From Suillus spraguei (taxonomy: Eukaryota > Basidiomycota > Agaricomycetes > Boletales > Suillaceae): a stretch of 64,000 bases of DNA. A program made the position numbers and the translations under genes. The notes beneath the pieces were generated by a model, which did no database searches, was not told the origin of the DNA, and worked only from the letters and a program-made list of their open reading frames with translations. Positions 33,947-47,152 of the stretch are shown here, piece by piece. The stretch covers positions 1-64,000 of the forward strand of contig JABCPU010000223.1 of the NCBI GenBank assembly GCA_016800925.1, written 5' to 3'. Every line of letters starts with the position of its first letter. The first letter of the stretch is position 1.

Positions 33947-34570
33947 ATGGCTTCAGATGCGTCACCCATATCAGTCTTATTCGCGCGTGGCATCCTAGCC
34001 CGCCTCGCGATATGGCCAGCTCTTCGCATTGCTGTGCACCAAAACTGGGGAGGACCCCAAAGCGCACAAAAACAACGCTGGTTAGCAGGTGTCATCATAG
34101 ATGAATTCGAAGCATCCCTTCCACCAGTATCTGCGGCTTTCGATTCTTATCAATCAGCCCCCATGCATCCATCACACACGCTCCCTGAGCCAGACATCGA
34201 ATACATAGAAACGATGCTGCTCCAGATCATGGATGACGAGTTTGAGATCGCGCTTGAAGATGGAAGCGCGTTCGACGTTGCTAGAGATGCTGTGCGTTTG
34301 TGGAACGATGCGAAGGAGGGCAAGGATGGATATGTCAAGGATTTAGAGACGCAAGCAGATCGAATGAAAGGAAAAATGCCGCAATATGAAGTTGATGCGG
34401 GGAGTGCAAGTGATTGGGAAGATAGCGACAGCGGTAACGAGGATGAGAGTGGAAGCGACAGCGAAGATTTCGGGAAGGAGGTCGTCCCACAGTTACTCAA
34501 CCATGCAAAAGAGGTATCAGATATTGACGAAGATGGCTTTACTACCGTAAAGAGGAGAGGAGGCAGATAA
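33947..34570 (+). CDS. TSR2: pre-rRNA-processing protein TSR2
   Basis: Single-exon gene of 207 codons. In yeast Tsr2 is the escort chaperone that delivers Rps26 to the pre-40S ribosome. The family region covers about residues 8-130: FARGILARLAIWPAL, HQNWGGPQS, then IEYIETMLLQIMDDEFEIALEDGS and a conserved helix with a WNDAKEG ending. The C-terminus is acidic (GNEDESGSDSEDF) and ends in a short basic tail, as in fungal homologues. The gene converges with SEC63, with only 42 bp between the two stop codons. No sign of damage. Confidence 0.88.
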   Translation: MASDASPISVLFARGILARLAIWPALRIAVHQNWGGPQSAQKQRWLAGVIIDEFEASLPPVSAAFDSYQSAPMHPSHTLPEPDIEYIETMLLQIMDDEFEIALEDGSAFDVARDAVRLWNDAKEGKDGYVKDLETQADRMKGKMPQYEVDAGSASDWEDSDSGNEDESGSDSEDFGKEVVPQLLNHAKEVSDIDEDGFTTVKRRGGR

Positions 34571-34612
34571 AATACCAAGGTGTATAATCTAATTAGACAA
34601 GATATGCAACAT

Positions 34613-37074
34613 CTAGTCGCTATCTGAACTATCATCACCATGCTCCTCCTCATCGCTCGAACTCTCGTCTTCGCTCTCCTCACGCACAGCTGTACGCTTC
34701 ACAGCTCCTCCGCGCATCGCAGCCATCTGGCCTGCCAACGAATCCTCCTCAGGATCAGAAATTTCATCCTCCGCTGTCTGCTCTTCTGCATTGAGTGCAG
34801 ATATGTCATCGATTTTGAGCTGAGGATCGCATTAGTTATCCCACATAGCAAAGCTTGACGGAAGCTCACCGAAATGTCCTGACACGACTCCTCCCCCACG
34901 AGCGTGTCACTTACTAGGTACACCTTCCACGTGAACAAGCCCACATTAGGGGGAGCCTGGAACTGTAACTTGTAGGAGCGGTAGTCACGTTCCTTCCCGG
35001 GGCTCGATGGGGGTACGTCTGAGATCTTCATTGGGGGAACAACAATTCTATTCGACTTGTCATCAGCAAGGACAAGCCACCAGCCTGGTTTGCGCAGCTG
35101 TGAATGTTCCAGTCAGACATGCAGACATGGCACCAAGAAGAAAGACAGACCCCTGGCCAGTAAGGTGCGTGAGCCCACGCAGGTGTGGCCCCCTCGATGT
35201 CCTCAGTATCCTTTCGACTGTTCAAGAATTTCTCATCTTTCTCCCTATCCTCCCGGATGGCCTTTGCCGATTTTTCAGAAACAGGTAAGAGTGCGTCACT
35301 TTGAAGTGGCCGGCGAAGACGCAGTTTTACAAGGAGGAATACAATGGATGACGGTGTGACCAAGCGTTCACCAATAACTGAAATAAAATGAGTACTAAGT
35401 TGATGATTACAATTGAGAACAAACCCTTAAAAGACATATCCACAATATCCAAGCGACTCCAGCCCTCGATAGCCTTTCGTGCTTCCGTTTTCCGAATGTC
35501 TCCCTCGTCCTCCAGGCGCGATATGAATGAGGCAAGGTCCTTCCCTTCTGATGCATCAGTATCGCCATCGAAGCCAGGTAATTGAGCTTGTGGTGCAACA
35601 GTTTTTCCAGGAAGAAGAGCTTGCGTGACGTAGGCGTGCAGACGCATCACCATCAAGGTGGGTGTCAGCCAACTCCGTGCAGCCGAGATCCCTAGCAGTG
35701 CGTTGAGCAGGATCGGGGCCTGCAACAACAATTTGGCCTGTTCTAGACGCGCAAGCCATCAGAAGTACCGTCTCTTCCTGAAAGTTAACTCACCCCGCTT
35801 AAGCGCCTCATCGTTGATGTTTAACCTCAGGAAGTGCGCGTACAGCAGTACTAAGGCCCGCTGCTCGGTCCTTTCACATTTTCTACCAGGAGCCACGAGA
35901 CGCTTTACCTCCTTCCATTGGTCGCCCATCTTTTCATCGATCTGTTTCTCAAGCTCCTCCAAGCCCACTGCGGTGCCTGCCCACGTAGTCTCCCAGCGGT
36001 ATGCCTGGCCCAGCGCACCTATGACCTCCTTCATGCCGCTGCTGTCCGTGAGTGCCTTGAAGAATACTGCAGCGGTCTTTGCATTAATCCCATCTTTTGT
36101 TTTTTGGCGGTTTCCAAACCACCAACGGCCCTATGCGCTGTAAGGACCGATCAAAGTAAGGTGATGGTGGGGTACATACCACAAGCGTGGGGAGTGCGCC
36201 GCCGAAGAGAATACCATATACACCGAGGACCCAGATGTTGTTTTTGCCTTCAATAACCCACTTTGGCAAAGCAATACCCATCGAGACTTCCTGTCGGCCA
36301 TCGGGATGCCCGAAAAGTTCCCAGTTGCGGCGAATGGTTTCGTCTGTTAACCTTGAAATAGTGTTAGTGGGATCACACCTGGCCACAAACTCGACATACG
36401 ACGTACGACTTGTACGCCTTGGTAATATCTACGAAACGATTGGCAATCTCCTCTATTGTCTCATTGATGGTTGGTTTGACTTTGTCGGGATGACTGAGAG
36501 TAGTGAGTTTGCATGTGCAAATACAAGGAATCAGACACGTACTATAATCGCGATAGTTCCTTGAAACGCGACTTGATCTCCTTTTCTGTTGCTCCCTGCA
36601 TGATATGAGCAATCAGATAGAGTGGATACATCGAGTTATACATACTGTGCTGATCTTAAGGATCTCGAATGGATTATAGACCTTGTTTTCAAGCTCTGCA
36701 TGCGCAGCTTTGAATGAGAGAAACGCGACAGCAGCCCAGCCCACGGTAATTAGTAGTGCCCTTTTAGAACGTGAGTGGCATTCAGAACCACATGGATGTC
36801 TCACTTTCTGGTAAACTTTACTCGAGCAGGGAGCTACGACCTTGTCTTCTCAGGTCAGCTCGACGCTGTATACAGGGCGTGCATTGGCACCCGCTATCAA
36901 GCTCTGGGCGTTCTGGACAAATTCTAGTCAAATCGGCAAGAACAGAGAAACAGGCTTACTGGAAGACACGCTTGTAACTGACGAAAGTGTAACAGGTAAC
37001 AGAATAATAACAAGGACAGAAATGATGAAGTAGGCGGCCATATTGCCTGCCTCATCATAGTGATAGTTCGCCAT
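34613..37074 (-). CDS. SEC63: Sec63, ER translocon J-domain protein (multi-exon)
   Basis: Sec63 recruits the ER-lumenal Hsp70 to the Sec61 channel for post-translational import. Start MANYHYDEAGNMAAYF at 37074; stop TAG 34613-34615. Seen in order: first membrane helix (AAYFIISVLVIILLPVTL), a Cys-containing loop (CQCTPC), second helix (ALLITVGWAAVAFLSF), a DnaJ segment starting NPFEILKIS with the HPD triad intact (HPDKVKPT, near 36490), ELFGHPDGRQE, third helix (NIWVLGVYGILFGGALPTLV), the Brl region (35731-35000), an immunoglobulin-like strand part (NVGLFTWKVYLVSDTLVG), and an acidic Ser/Glu/Asp C-terminus. At least eight short introns. The first exon-intron junction did not fit my phase reading, so exact exons are uncertain. 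Confidence 0.85.
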
Positions 37075-37915
37075 CGCTGTGGATTAGCGAGTAGCGATTA
37101 ATTGCCAGTCCGTGCAAAAAAAAACGATAGAAAGAATTTCAAAGAAACGAGTTTGGATGAAAGTCGACGTGGCTTGAGGAGAAGTAAATGCATAAAGTAA
37201 ATATACCCGTGGGTAAACTAGGCCCATCGGATCACCATCTATATGTCTCCTAGTCTCATCTAGCCAGTTACCGAATCTCAAAGTCCAATTCCTCAAAAAT
37301 AGACGAGCATATAAGTATGTGCAAGAAATCCTCGAATCCCGATCCACTTTATCACTCTTTCAAAGCCCCATAAAAAGGTCCCAAGTAACCGCATACTACG
37401 TTTTGTGTGATACCTGTGTCCTTTTCACGGATTCTGTGCAAGCAGCTGCGAACTTGAAGGCTTGGGGGAAGTCAGAAAGGGGGCGGGTGAGAGCAAGAAG
37501 ACGCAGATTAGACGAATGAACATGCCATGCACACTGCAAAATTCAAATGGTGGGATTTACTACCTACAGGTCGGTGATACTCCACAGATTATCGTCAGTG
37601 TAAAAAGTCGCCTGATTCAAGTGAACTTGAACCTTCAAGTACTGAGCATGCGGAAGCCATGGTCGACTGGAAAACGAGCTTCATCAGATACTGGGCCGCG
37701 GAGTCGACCTGGGCCATAGTCTGCCAGATCCCTAGACCCAAATTTTCCGCTTCACTTGATTTTTTTCTTGGTACGAACCTGCAGTACAATGCAAGCAAAA
37801 CTGTGAAAATATTTACCATAATAAATGACGTTGAAGGAATATTTTCAATACGCTTGCAGTACGCATGATTTTGTGGAGGTTTGTGCGTTTCGGCGTTTAA
37901 ACTGCTCCTGCCATC
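37075..37915. promoter_or_regulatory. divergent intergenic region SEC63 / coilin-like gene
   Basis: About 840 bp between two start codons facing away from each other, presumably carrying both promoters. I see no convincing TATA box or other named element. Confidence 0.4.
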
Positions 37916-39487
37916 ATGCGTCTCAAAATCTCGACAATTCATCCATTGGGCCCGCTCAAAGCGTGGTTTGCTCTAGACAATGATCCAGAAGCTCACACAA
38001 TCGTGCAACTCAAGCGCGCGCTATGCGCACAGCTGCCCATTGGTATGCAAGCTGACAACATTACTCTCATGATGGACGAGTATGATCTTCTGGACGAAAG
38101 TTCCATATCGATTTTACGCGATGGCGACGCTGTTTGGTGAGCATAAAAGTACGCCATTTACTTCAGTGAGCTCATGTCCTTGACAGCATTAAACGCGCAG
38201 TAGCAACATCCCGACCTAATTTGTCAAGTAACAGGGTACCCTTGCCTGCAACTCAGAAGCGTAAACGCCGTGCATCTACGTCCTCGGAATCTTCGTCCAG
38301 CTCATCCTCAAGTTCTAGCTCATCTGAATCATCAGACAACTCATCCAGCTCATCCGATTCCTCAGACTCGGACTCTGATTCAGACATGGATGCCCCCAAA
38401 CCCGCACATCAGCCCTCAGAAAAGCGCGTTGACGCAACTACAAAATCAAAAACTCTGCAAGACAAGTACGAGAACCATTCAACTGTTTTCGTATCTCACG
38501 CAGATCCACTAGCATCTCGTTTGTCCCCCCCGGTTACGGTAAGCCCTCCACTCGTAATCGCAATCTCCGCAGACGGCAAAAACGTATGGCGGAGCATAAT
38601 CAACTTCCTGATGAACCTTTAGCACCCACATCCGGTGCTAATGCCGTCCTACCCCTCCCCATTCAGCAAAACTCGTTAACCTGCACCTCCTCTGAAGCCT
38701 ATGTTGCTAATATAGAGCCGAGTCTGAGCCAAATGTGATGATGGTGTCCCTGCGAAACAAAAATAAGAAAAAGAACTTCCGCCAGCTCATGGATAAGCCC
38801 CTCCCTCCAAAGATCGTGTTTGCGGAGCTTGAAAATGCCTCCGTACGAGCTGAACCTCCGGATAAGCTTGCACCTGCTGGAACTTCAAGTTCAGAAAAGG
38901 TCGCAATGCCTCCCGTCAAGCATGCAAGGCTGATTCCTCCTTCGGAACGGAATAACTTGCCGTCGAATATATTCGTGACGAGTGTGGATGTAGAGGAAGG
39001 TAAATGGCCGAAGAAGAAACAGACATCGAAAAAAGAGCTTGGCACAGCTTCCTACAACGATGAATCGTGCACCGCCAATTTCAGTCTCGATTACGGCTCG
39101 GCTGAAGTGCCGACGGCAAACCCAGACGAGGCACTTTACCTTTGTGTGGAACAGCAGTGGGACTTGCTTCCAAAAATAACTAGCACGTCACAAGTGCCAG
39201 TAGTCAACATCGTTGCATACAAGGTGGGGTTATTTAATTAGTGAAAATGAACAGGAATACTCATCGGGGCGCAGGCTCTTGCCATCAACCCTATGACGTG
39301 GACGCCCGAAATGTTAATAAAAGTTGCCCGCGTGATATCTCTATCTTCCACACATGTCACTATCTCTCCTTTACAGCGGCCTGTTCAAGTTTCATTCGGT
39401 GGACTACCGGATATAACAGAAGCTGACGAGGATGAGATATACACTTTGGCAGATATTCTGTCCCAGGACTGGCGTGTCGTGCGATGA
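37916..39487 (+). CDS. coilin-like nuclear body protein (contains an apparent frameshift)
   Basis: Exon 1 (37916-38136) encodes an N-terminal ubiquitin-like domain as in coilin (MRLKISTIHPLGPLKAWFAL...). Introns 38137-38186, 38675-38715 (41 nt, ends CTAATATAG) and 39224-39274 join in phase. A long Ser/Asp tract (residues about 95-135) and a basic cluster (RNRNLRRRQKR) follow. The C-terminal part has an atypical-Tudor-like region (NPMTWTPEMLIKVARVI). Between the Ser tract and the basic cluster the frame is lost at a run of seven C (38525-38531); one more C would give a continuous frame through GKPSTRNRN. Coilin organises Cajal bodies and snRNP maturation; the assignment is by domain order and not certain. 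Confidence 0.65.
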
Positions 39488-40122
39488 CTCATGAGGCCAA
39501 AAAGCATGGGTGAAATCTAGTTGCCTGTTGTCTGTACATACCAGTCCTAAGTACTATGTACTATCATTCCGGGTATTCTGCAACATTTTCAGCAAATCTT
39601 TTGTAACTCGTCAACCACTTCATATTATCTTCCATGAATTTAGAGTGTTATAGATTCGTACTGCCTCCGCATAGACCTGATTTTTGCTCATTTTTAGGAC
39701 GCTGTAAATTTTTATTCCACTTGGACAGTACATCATATATAAGTAGTCTACATATGCCTGAATTTTTTTGAAGTGAGTGGAGCAGTGCGTTGAGGTGTTT
39801 TGAACTTTTTGCATATGGTTGCAGATTACCCGGAATGATAGTAGTAGTGACATGTCAGCTGCTGTGCGTCACTGCTGCGATAGATACGGTAAATTGTGAT
39901 GTCACTTACGTTTGATGCTCGGCATCACGGAGTCATGGCGAATTGCGGGCCTGCGGGGTGTATCCAACCCGAGATTACCCGAGTAACAGTTTTTACTTTT
40001 ATTGGATCGTCGCGAATTCATTTTAGATCCACGTTTCCCAGCCCAAGTCCTTTACCTTGTCGCTCTCGACGACCACCAAGCCTAAATCGTGCGACATTTA
40101 GCACGAGCTCGCAATTGCGACC
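39488..40122. other. intergenic region upstream of the PPR gene
   Basis: No gene supported. The last 150 bp before ATG 40123 are C/T-rich (CTCTCGACGACCACC, CCCAGCCC), typical of fungal promoters. Confidence 0.4.
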
Positions 40123-43100
40123 ATGCTTCCCAAGGTCGCTAATCACATCTTTCTGCACACTTCTCGTGCAGTAGCCGCCGTCCAGAACCAGACAGGTCAT
40201 ACCCTCCGTAACGTACTCCAACTCCAGTCATCTGCACCAAGCGCACCGACAACATGGACTGGCGCTGGTAGCTCAAGCTGGGGCAGCAGTGGCGCTGGGC
40301 CAGGCGGTGCAAAGTTCAACGCAGGTAGTCGGTTCTATAACGGGTATACGGTCAGTTTGCAGTGCACCTTTAATATCTGATATGTTCCTGATATTTTACA
40401 GGGAGCCGGGCGTGCTGTGACACAGGCAAATGCATCTACCTCACATGATGGCAACGCTGAACAGAGCGATGAGCGCGACGAAATCGTTCCAAAGCGCGTC
40501 GAGCCCCGCTCTTCTAAGCGTATCATCACTCGTCGGCACAGTTTTTCTCTTGGTACACTTAATGAGCAAGAACATGGAAAAACAGAGTCATTAGGTGTCT
40601 TGCACATTGTACAGTTACACGTTCGCTCAAAACACACATTCGCTGCACCTGGCGAAGCGCTCGACCAGTCTCCTTCTGATTCTTCGCGGCCTCCCCTCAC
40701 ACGGCGTAACTCTACAGCTTCACTGAGTGCATCCGGTTCCATTGATGATTTATCCCCACCCCCAGTCCCTTCAATATCTGTCAAGTCCATATCCACTGAT
40801 CCCGCAGTCCCACAGTCCGTCACAGACCCAGCCGCAGACGATGAGAGTGACAAAGTTTCCGAAATGTATCAGTCTCTTCATCGGGCAGCGCACTCTGGTG
40901 ATATTGCTAGAGTCATGCAAGAGGTCCGCATCCTCCGTACAACTCACAAGAACCCCATAGTGTCAGAGTTCAACATGGCTTTATATGGCCTCCAAGAAAC
41001 TCGTCGCCGCGGTGCACCGATCACACTCTTGCTCGAGACATACAATGACATGATCCAACGCTCCCTCAAGCCAAATGTTCGCACCTACATGTGTCTTATT
41101 CTCGCTCTTACCGAGCGCGACAACGAGGTCCACAGGTCTATTGGAAGTCTTGATGGCCGCATTAAGCGTCGCAGGCTTGTTGGTCGCCAGGAGGTCGCCG
41201 TGGATGAAGCAGATGAGAGGCGCATCAAAAAGCTCAAGGCAGAGAACAACTTCGCCACTGCTATGTCTATGTTTGACGCAGCGTTGAACACTAGCGCGCG
41301 CAACAAGTTCCCTCTCGTGGTTTACACCAATCTTCTTCGCTCATGTGCATTACACGCCGATGTGGATGCTGCCATTCACGTATTTGCGCAGCTGGAATCG
41401 CGCACCGACTTCCTCCCCAGCCCTCAAGTCTTCTTGAATTTACTCACCGCATTCGCCAATGCAAATGACCTGCAGGGCGCCAAGGAGGTCTTCCAGGAGT
41501 TTAGGGAAGCTAGCAAAGAAGGCCGCATCAGGGGGCGTGATTTTTCCGCCGCTCCTGAAGCAGCCGTAGCCAGCTTGATCACTCGGGGACAACTTCTTGT
41601 CTGGAACAAAATGATCGAAGCTTACTTCCGCGGCGGCCAGCCCGCAGGCGCTCTCCGTCTCCTGGAGACCATGATGGACAGCAACGCCAACCCTGATAAA
41701 CTCTCACCAGAAGTTCCTTTGCCCTCCTCGTCCACGTTTTCGTCCATCATTGCTGGTTTCTGCTACTCGGGAGACGTTACAAGTGCTCTATCCTGGTTTG
41801 ACCGCTTGCTACAGCAGGGTGAAGCAGCCCGTCATCCACATGAATCTTCCCTTGTTCCCCCTCGCCCTGACCAGCTTGCATGGGCTGTGATGCTTGACTT
41901 CCTCGCCCAGGAGGGTATGATCGCAGATCTCAACCGGCTCTACGACATTTTTGTTGACTGTGCCCCTCGCGACGGCCTTGAAGTGCGCCGTCTAGACCAT
42001 ACCCTTGTTCTCGAAGCCAATATCAACTATCTTCAATCTGGAACTATCAGCAAATCCGGAGCTAAGAAGAATACGCCGACTTTTAAGGATGTGCTCAGGC
42101 TTATCCGACTAGCGGACAATGTAGATGTCTCTGTGAGCAAAGAGTTGGCAGCCCTTTACCTACACACCTACATGTCGACTTGCAGTCGCGGTGACATGGC
42201 GCAATACGGTGTTAGCCTCCGTGACTACGAAGCACTCTTGTCCAGTGCCCTTACCATTCTTCCAGAAGAGACCGATATAGGGCATATCATCACAGTCAAA
42301 AACTGTGCATACAAGGGCCTTATTCCCCTTCTCATCGCGCTTTCAAAACAAAACCTTCAGTTATCGCAGTTAAAAGCAAACCTCATTTCCAATCTTTCGA
42401 ATGTGCTATATGCTGGCTACTCAAAGGAACAGCGGGATGAATTGTTTGGAAAGGTGTCACCCAACTTCCGTATCGCACTCGAGAAGCGCAGCGAGTCGCC
42501 TCTCACGTCGCCTAACCCTGCGATACAGATGTATCCTCCCATCAAGGACATCGTTGTCGATGGTACGCTTAGCCGCTACGTCGATGATTGGTTCCCATCG
42601 CACCCCACCGTGACAATCCATGAAGCCTATAGCCGCCTTCAAAACGGAGTTGCCACCAGCAAGTACGTTCACCCCTCTACCATCGGGCGGCTTATCAATG
42701 GCTTCGGACGTGTCGGTGATCTCAACAAGGTGCAGAGCCTGTATGATATCGCGCAAATTGTATTATCCTCGATCGATAACAAGCAGTGGCAGTCTCAGGC
42801 GTGGTTCCAAATTGAAGACCAGATGATCATCGCATGCGCGCATGCCGGAGACATGGAAACTGCATTTCAGTACCGAGATCGCATTACGTCCAACGGCGGA
42901 ATTCCTTCCGCTGACGCATATGGCTCGCTCATAGAGTGCGTCAAGGACACCACAGATGACACTTCGAACGCCATGGCTCTGTTCAGTGAGGCGCAGACAT
43001 TTGGATGCACACCAAACGTCTACTTATACAACACGATCATCTCCAAGCTGGCCAAGGCGCGCAAGGCGGACTTCGCACTCGAGCTGTTCCAGCAGATGAA

Positions 43101-44154
43101 GGCTACCCCTGGTGTCCGTCCATCCTCAATTACATACGGCGCCGTCATTGCTGCTTGCGCACGCGTCGGCGATGCTCAGTCAGCCGAGCAATTGTTCTTG
43201 GAGATGTCTTCGCAGTCCAACTTCAAGCCTCGCATCCCACCTTACAATATGATGATGCAACTGTACGCGCACACAAAGCCTGATCGTGAGAGGGTGCTCC
43301 ATTATTACGACCAACTTCTTCGCGCTGGTGTCGAGCCTTCTGCCCACACGTACAAGGTATGTGATTTAATTGTTTTATCTGCTCATCTTTAATGTACGCT
43401 CAGTTGCTCATCGATGCATATGGAACTATTGAGCCTGTTGACGTCGACGCTATGGAAGGCGTATTCAAGCTTCTCCGAAACAACAGGTCGGTGGTGCTCC
43501 AAGGCAGCCACTGGGCCGCCCTGATCAATGCATATGGTTGTGTGCAGAAGGATTTGGAGAAGGCGATCAGTACATTCGACTCTATCCCGGCGCCTGATGC
43601 TGTCACGTATGAATCCCTTATCAACGTCCTTGTCACCAACAAGCAGATGGCTCTTGCACCCGGTTACATGGAGAAGCTGAAGTCGTCTGGAGTACATATG
43701 ACGGCTTACATCGCGAACCTATTGATAAAGGGCTATGCTGCTGCTGGAGACATTGAGGAAGCCCGAAGAATATTTGAGAACTTGGTGGATCCCCCTAGCG
43801 GCGTTGCAGCCTCAGGTAACCATGTTCCTCATGAAGGCTCCCATCAGCGTACGTCCCCATCACCATCAGCGTCGTACCGCGAGGTGAGTTATTACAGCAA
43901 ATACATATGGATGAGAATTCACTCTGCTTTTCAGCCATCTACGTGGGAAGCTATGTTCCGCGCGGAGCTAGGTAATGGTTATCGCGACAGAGCGGTCGCA
44001 CTGCTAGCACGGCTACAGGAAAGGTATATCCGTATTTCCTGGATCGTGTAGTTAAAACTGACTTTTGTCAAGACAATTCCCTGCCGCAGTATATAATCGG
44101 ATACGAGGTATCATGATCGATGATTCTGCCTCACCATGGACAGCATCTCCTTGA
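40123..44154 (+). CDS. large pentatricopeptide-repeat (PPR) protein, probably mitochondrial
   Basis: Exons 40123-40350, 40402-43356, 43404-43883, 43935-44023 and 44073-44154, with introns of 47-51 nt, all GT-AG and in phase, giving about 1277 residues. The N-terminus is rich in Arg, Ser and Ala without acids (MLPKVANHIFLHTSRAVAAV), as in mitochondrial presequences. PPR-like helix pairs recur: NPIVSEFNMALYGLQETRR, PNVRTYMCLILAL, KFPLVVYTNLLRSCALHAD, LLVWNKMIEAYFRGGQ, PNVYLYNTIISKLAKARK, PSSITYGAVIAACARVGD, AYIANLLIKGYAAAGD. PPR proteins bind organellar RNA and affect its processing or translation. An acidic Ser/Pro-rich region (residues about 90-170) precedes the repeats. Reading frame intact. 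The specific RNA target is unknown. Confidence 0.85.
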
Positions 44155-44651
44155 TCACTTTCTGAAGATGTTTTCGCTGCTTGATTATAACATGGATCGG
44201 TAACACTGGCTAACCAGCAGAAGGCGCAATATTTTTCTAGACGCCATGATTGGAATTCTAAAAGTATCTGCTCACTAATCATTTATTCATTGCGACACTA
44301 CCATCATGCATGACACTTGTGTACACTATTGTTTATATAAATCTGTATCATACCCCCAAGACGACTGATGAATTCTTTTCGAATTTTCCCGAACGCGACG
44401 GTTGATGAACAGGCTGGAGATTTCTCAGGCCGTGTTGGATGAGAAGTTCATACCCGAGACCTCCACAAGTCCGTTCGTACCCTGGACACATAGTGACACA
44501 GCATTATTGATATACACGCGAAGCATGTTGAGGTCCTAATGCCAGTAGCGAAATGGAACTACATAGGTGCAGAAAAAGGAGTGGCGAGCTACTCCGAGGA
44601 CAAAGTAGCAACTGTCACAGTACAGATGATATGTCTACCTCCAACATACCG
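44155..44651. other. intergenic region between convergent genes
   Basis: Nearly 500 bp between the PPR stop and the HET/TPR stop on the other strand. I see no gene; the region is likely 3' untranslated sequence of both. Confidence 0.45.
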
Positions 44652-47146
44652 CTACAATATCTCAAGTGTCCTGACCATGTCCGGAATAGAAGAAAGGTCT
44701 TTGACACGTGCAATAATATGACGATCTGACGCTATTCTCTTGTATCCTCCACCCCGCTGCTGCGCTAGTAAAAATGCACCAATTGAAGGCTGCTCAAGAC
44801 GAGCAGCTAAGCGCAATGCTCGATCGATCAATTCCAAGTCAACCGACTCTTGTGCTTCTGGGAACCTGTCAGGCGAATCCTTTAATGGAGACCCGGGAAG
44901 AGACCAATAATCTTCCTCGCTCTGCGTGTCATCAGCAACGTCAGGCAGCTCTGCCAAGCCAGACAGCTCCGGAAAGTCAGGAAGCTCGAGGAGATAACGA
45001 TTCCACGGACGAACAAGAAAAAATGTCTGCATAGTGGGTCGTGGCGATGAGAACTATATCAGCGTGTCCTTCGTGGTGATCAGCAAGTCATGAAGCCCGT
45101 CGGCCTTGACTCCATATATCTCCTGGTCTTCAGCGCGACTCCATTTGACTGCTGTGACACGAAATGTGATGCAAGGCAGGTGCAACCTGCAGTTCGCGAA
45201 ACGAGGCGCGTTCACATTGTCAAACAGGTCGTAAAGTCTCAGAAAAAATCTACGGCCATGACATGTCGGAGTGAGGAGATTGATGTCTGAATGTCTTCTT
45301 CGGACAGAGATGGCATGGTGTATGGCGGAGTTTTGTATGAAGTAATATCGGCCGGCAGACAGCTATTGAATTCAGAAGATTGCCCACCCAGTCCAAAGCA
45401 CTGATGTCACCCGACCGAGCTATCACCTCCTGCAAGAGCCTCCCAAGAGCGCTTTGCTTCTTCTCGCCATGAATGACGGGTAGTTTGACGCCGAAGATAC
45501 CAAACAATGAGTATGCAACATCTTCCTGCCACGTGGTGACCCGTGCCGACACCCATTGGAATTTTTTCCGGGCGTGTCTCATTCCAGTCGGAAGGCGACG
45601 AGGGCCTGTGCATCTATGCCCGTGGCATCTCCCATCTCCTTCATGATTGCAAGGGAATCCTTGTGGTTGGGAGAGCGATCACCGAGATATAGGGACCAAT
45701 CCTTCTGATAAAATAGGACAAATTTGGGGGCGAGGAATTCTTGAACTGTCCATCCTCGCGTGTTCCAAGCACTACTTGCGAGTGCGCCAGGCTGCGACGC
45801 AGGTGAAACATCCGACAGGTAGACGATGGTAAGCGCTGAGTGGCGATACCAAATAAACATGGAGTTGACCGATTGTTGGACTTCGACATTATTAGTCTGG
45901 TCGATGCAACAGGTATCAACCCATGCCCAGCGATACCCTTTATTACGAGCAGTCTCACAGAATGACTTCAACTTCGCGATGCCGCCAACTGGATCCAAGT
46001 CGTATACACCCTGCCCTGGATATCATGCAGCAACGGCTCCGTCCCTTCCCACCTATGGGATAACATGACATAACGGAAGTACATCGCCACCGCGTCTCGA
46101 ATGTGCTCCATTTGAAGGTCTGCACGTTTCATTATGCATGACAGAAGTTTTTTATACTCTGCGCTCATTCCGAAGGCAGTGATCTGTGCCTCGCGGTTGC
46201 ATAAGCGCCCAGTGGAAATGTCGATTAGACGATGGGGAGTGTCGTCCAGTTGAGCCCTGATGCTCTCCTCAATAGCACCTTTCGCTTCGGATGGAGTAGC
46301 ATACTGTTCGCGCAAGTCTGGATAAAGAGTTAACAATATCGAGGGTGAGCTGTTTGAAGCGTACTTCGTGTTTGCGTGTCAGGAGTATTTTCCAACTTGG
46401 AGAGCATCATTTTATAGGCTTCGAAGGCTTCATCATACCGGCGTGCGTCATGAAGTACCGCATGCTTCAACTGATAACCTATGTAAGATGAGGGGTTGAA
46501 GTCGATGGCCTGCGTATCACTAAAATGAATGTTGGATAAGAAACGGTAGCTGTCATCGCACCATTTCTGCGTCAAGGAGTGCAATATCGAGGTCTATCGC
46601 CGCAGAGTAAAGCTCGATAGCCCTGTCGTAATTACCCGCAGCGAGGGCAGCATCTCCGCTCGCAACAAGGTCAGTCACTCCGGCAGCGGCATAGAGCATG
46701 CTGCAATCTTGCTTGAAAGCTAAGTGAGATAAGGCTGTAAATTATACCCGGCTGACATCACAAAGACTTACCTGTGGACCAACCAAGAGAGAGTGCCTTT
46801 GTGGCCTCATCGGCCGCATCCATCATATATTAGTATGCTTTCATGGCTTCTGGAAGTCTACCTGCCCAAATGAGCGCATCACACCAATTCTGGTGTGCAG
46901 TTCTCCACAATGACATGAGATCCCACCTGAATAACTATAAAAAATACAGTGGGATGCAAAAAAATAATTCTGGTTGCATTATAATGAACCTACCAGTACG
47001 AAGACATCATATTTAGCATGGATGGCTGACATTGACGAGAAACAAATAGTGTTGACAGCAGAAGTGAAGTGATTAGCAGCTTCGTTGTGATGCATTCCAT
47101 CCACACAGTCTAAAGCACTCAAGCCTAATTGGATGTGTAGATAAGC
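44652..47146 (-). pseudogene. HET-domain / TPR gene, 3' part
   Basis: HET domains occur in fungal self/non-self recognition proteins that trigger cell death. On the minus strand from 47146: TPR helices (AYLHIQLGLSALDCVDG, NEAANHFTSAVNTI), then MMDAADEATKAL and SSYIGYQLKHAVLHDARRYDEA, then the HET domain (about 46070-45580: RYVMLSHRWEG, GYRWAWVDTCCIDQ, SALTIVYLSDV, WNTRGWTVQEFLAP), then GDISALDWVG, and a C-terminal part ending GAFLLAQQRGGGYKRIAS to the stop at 44652. An in-frame TAA at 46830-46832, a lost base after VAFRLE near 45580, and another shift near 45370 show decay. The 5' part lies 16 kb away at 63129-64000, because a retrotransposon sits in the intron whose acceptor is at 47147-47149. 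Confidence 0.8.
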
Positions 47147-47152
47147 CTGATG

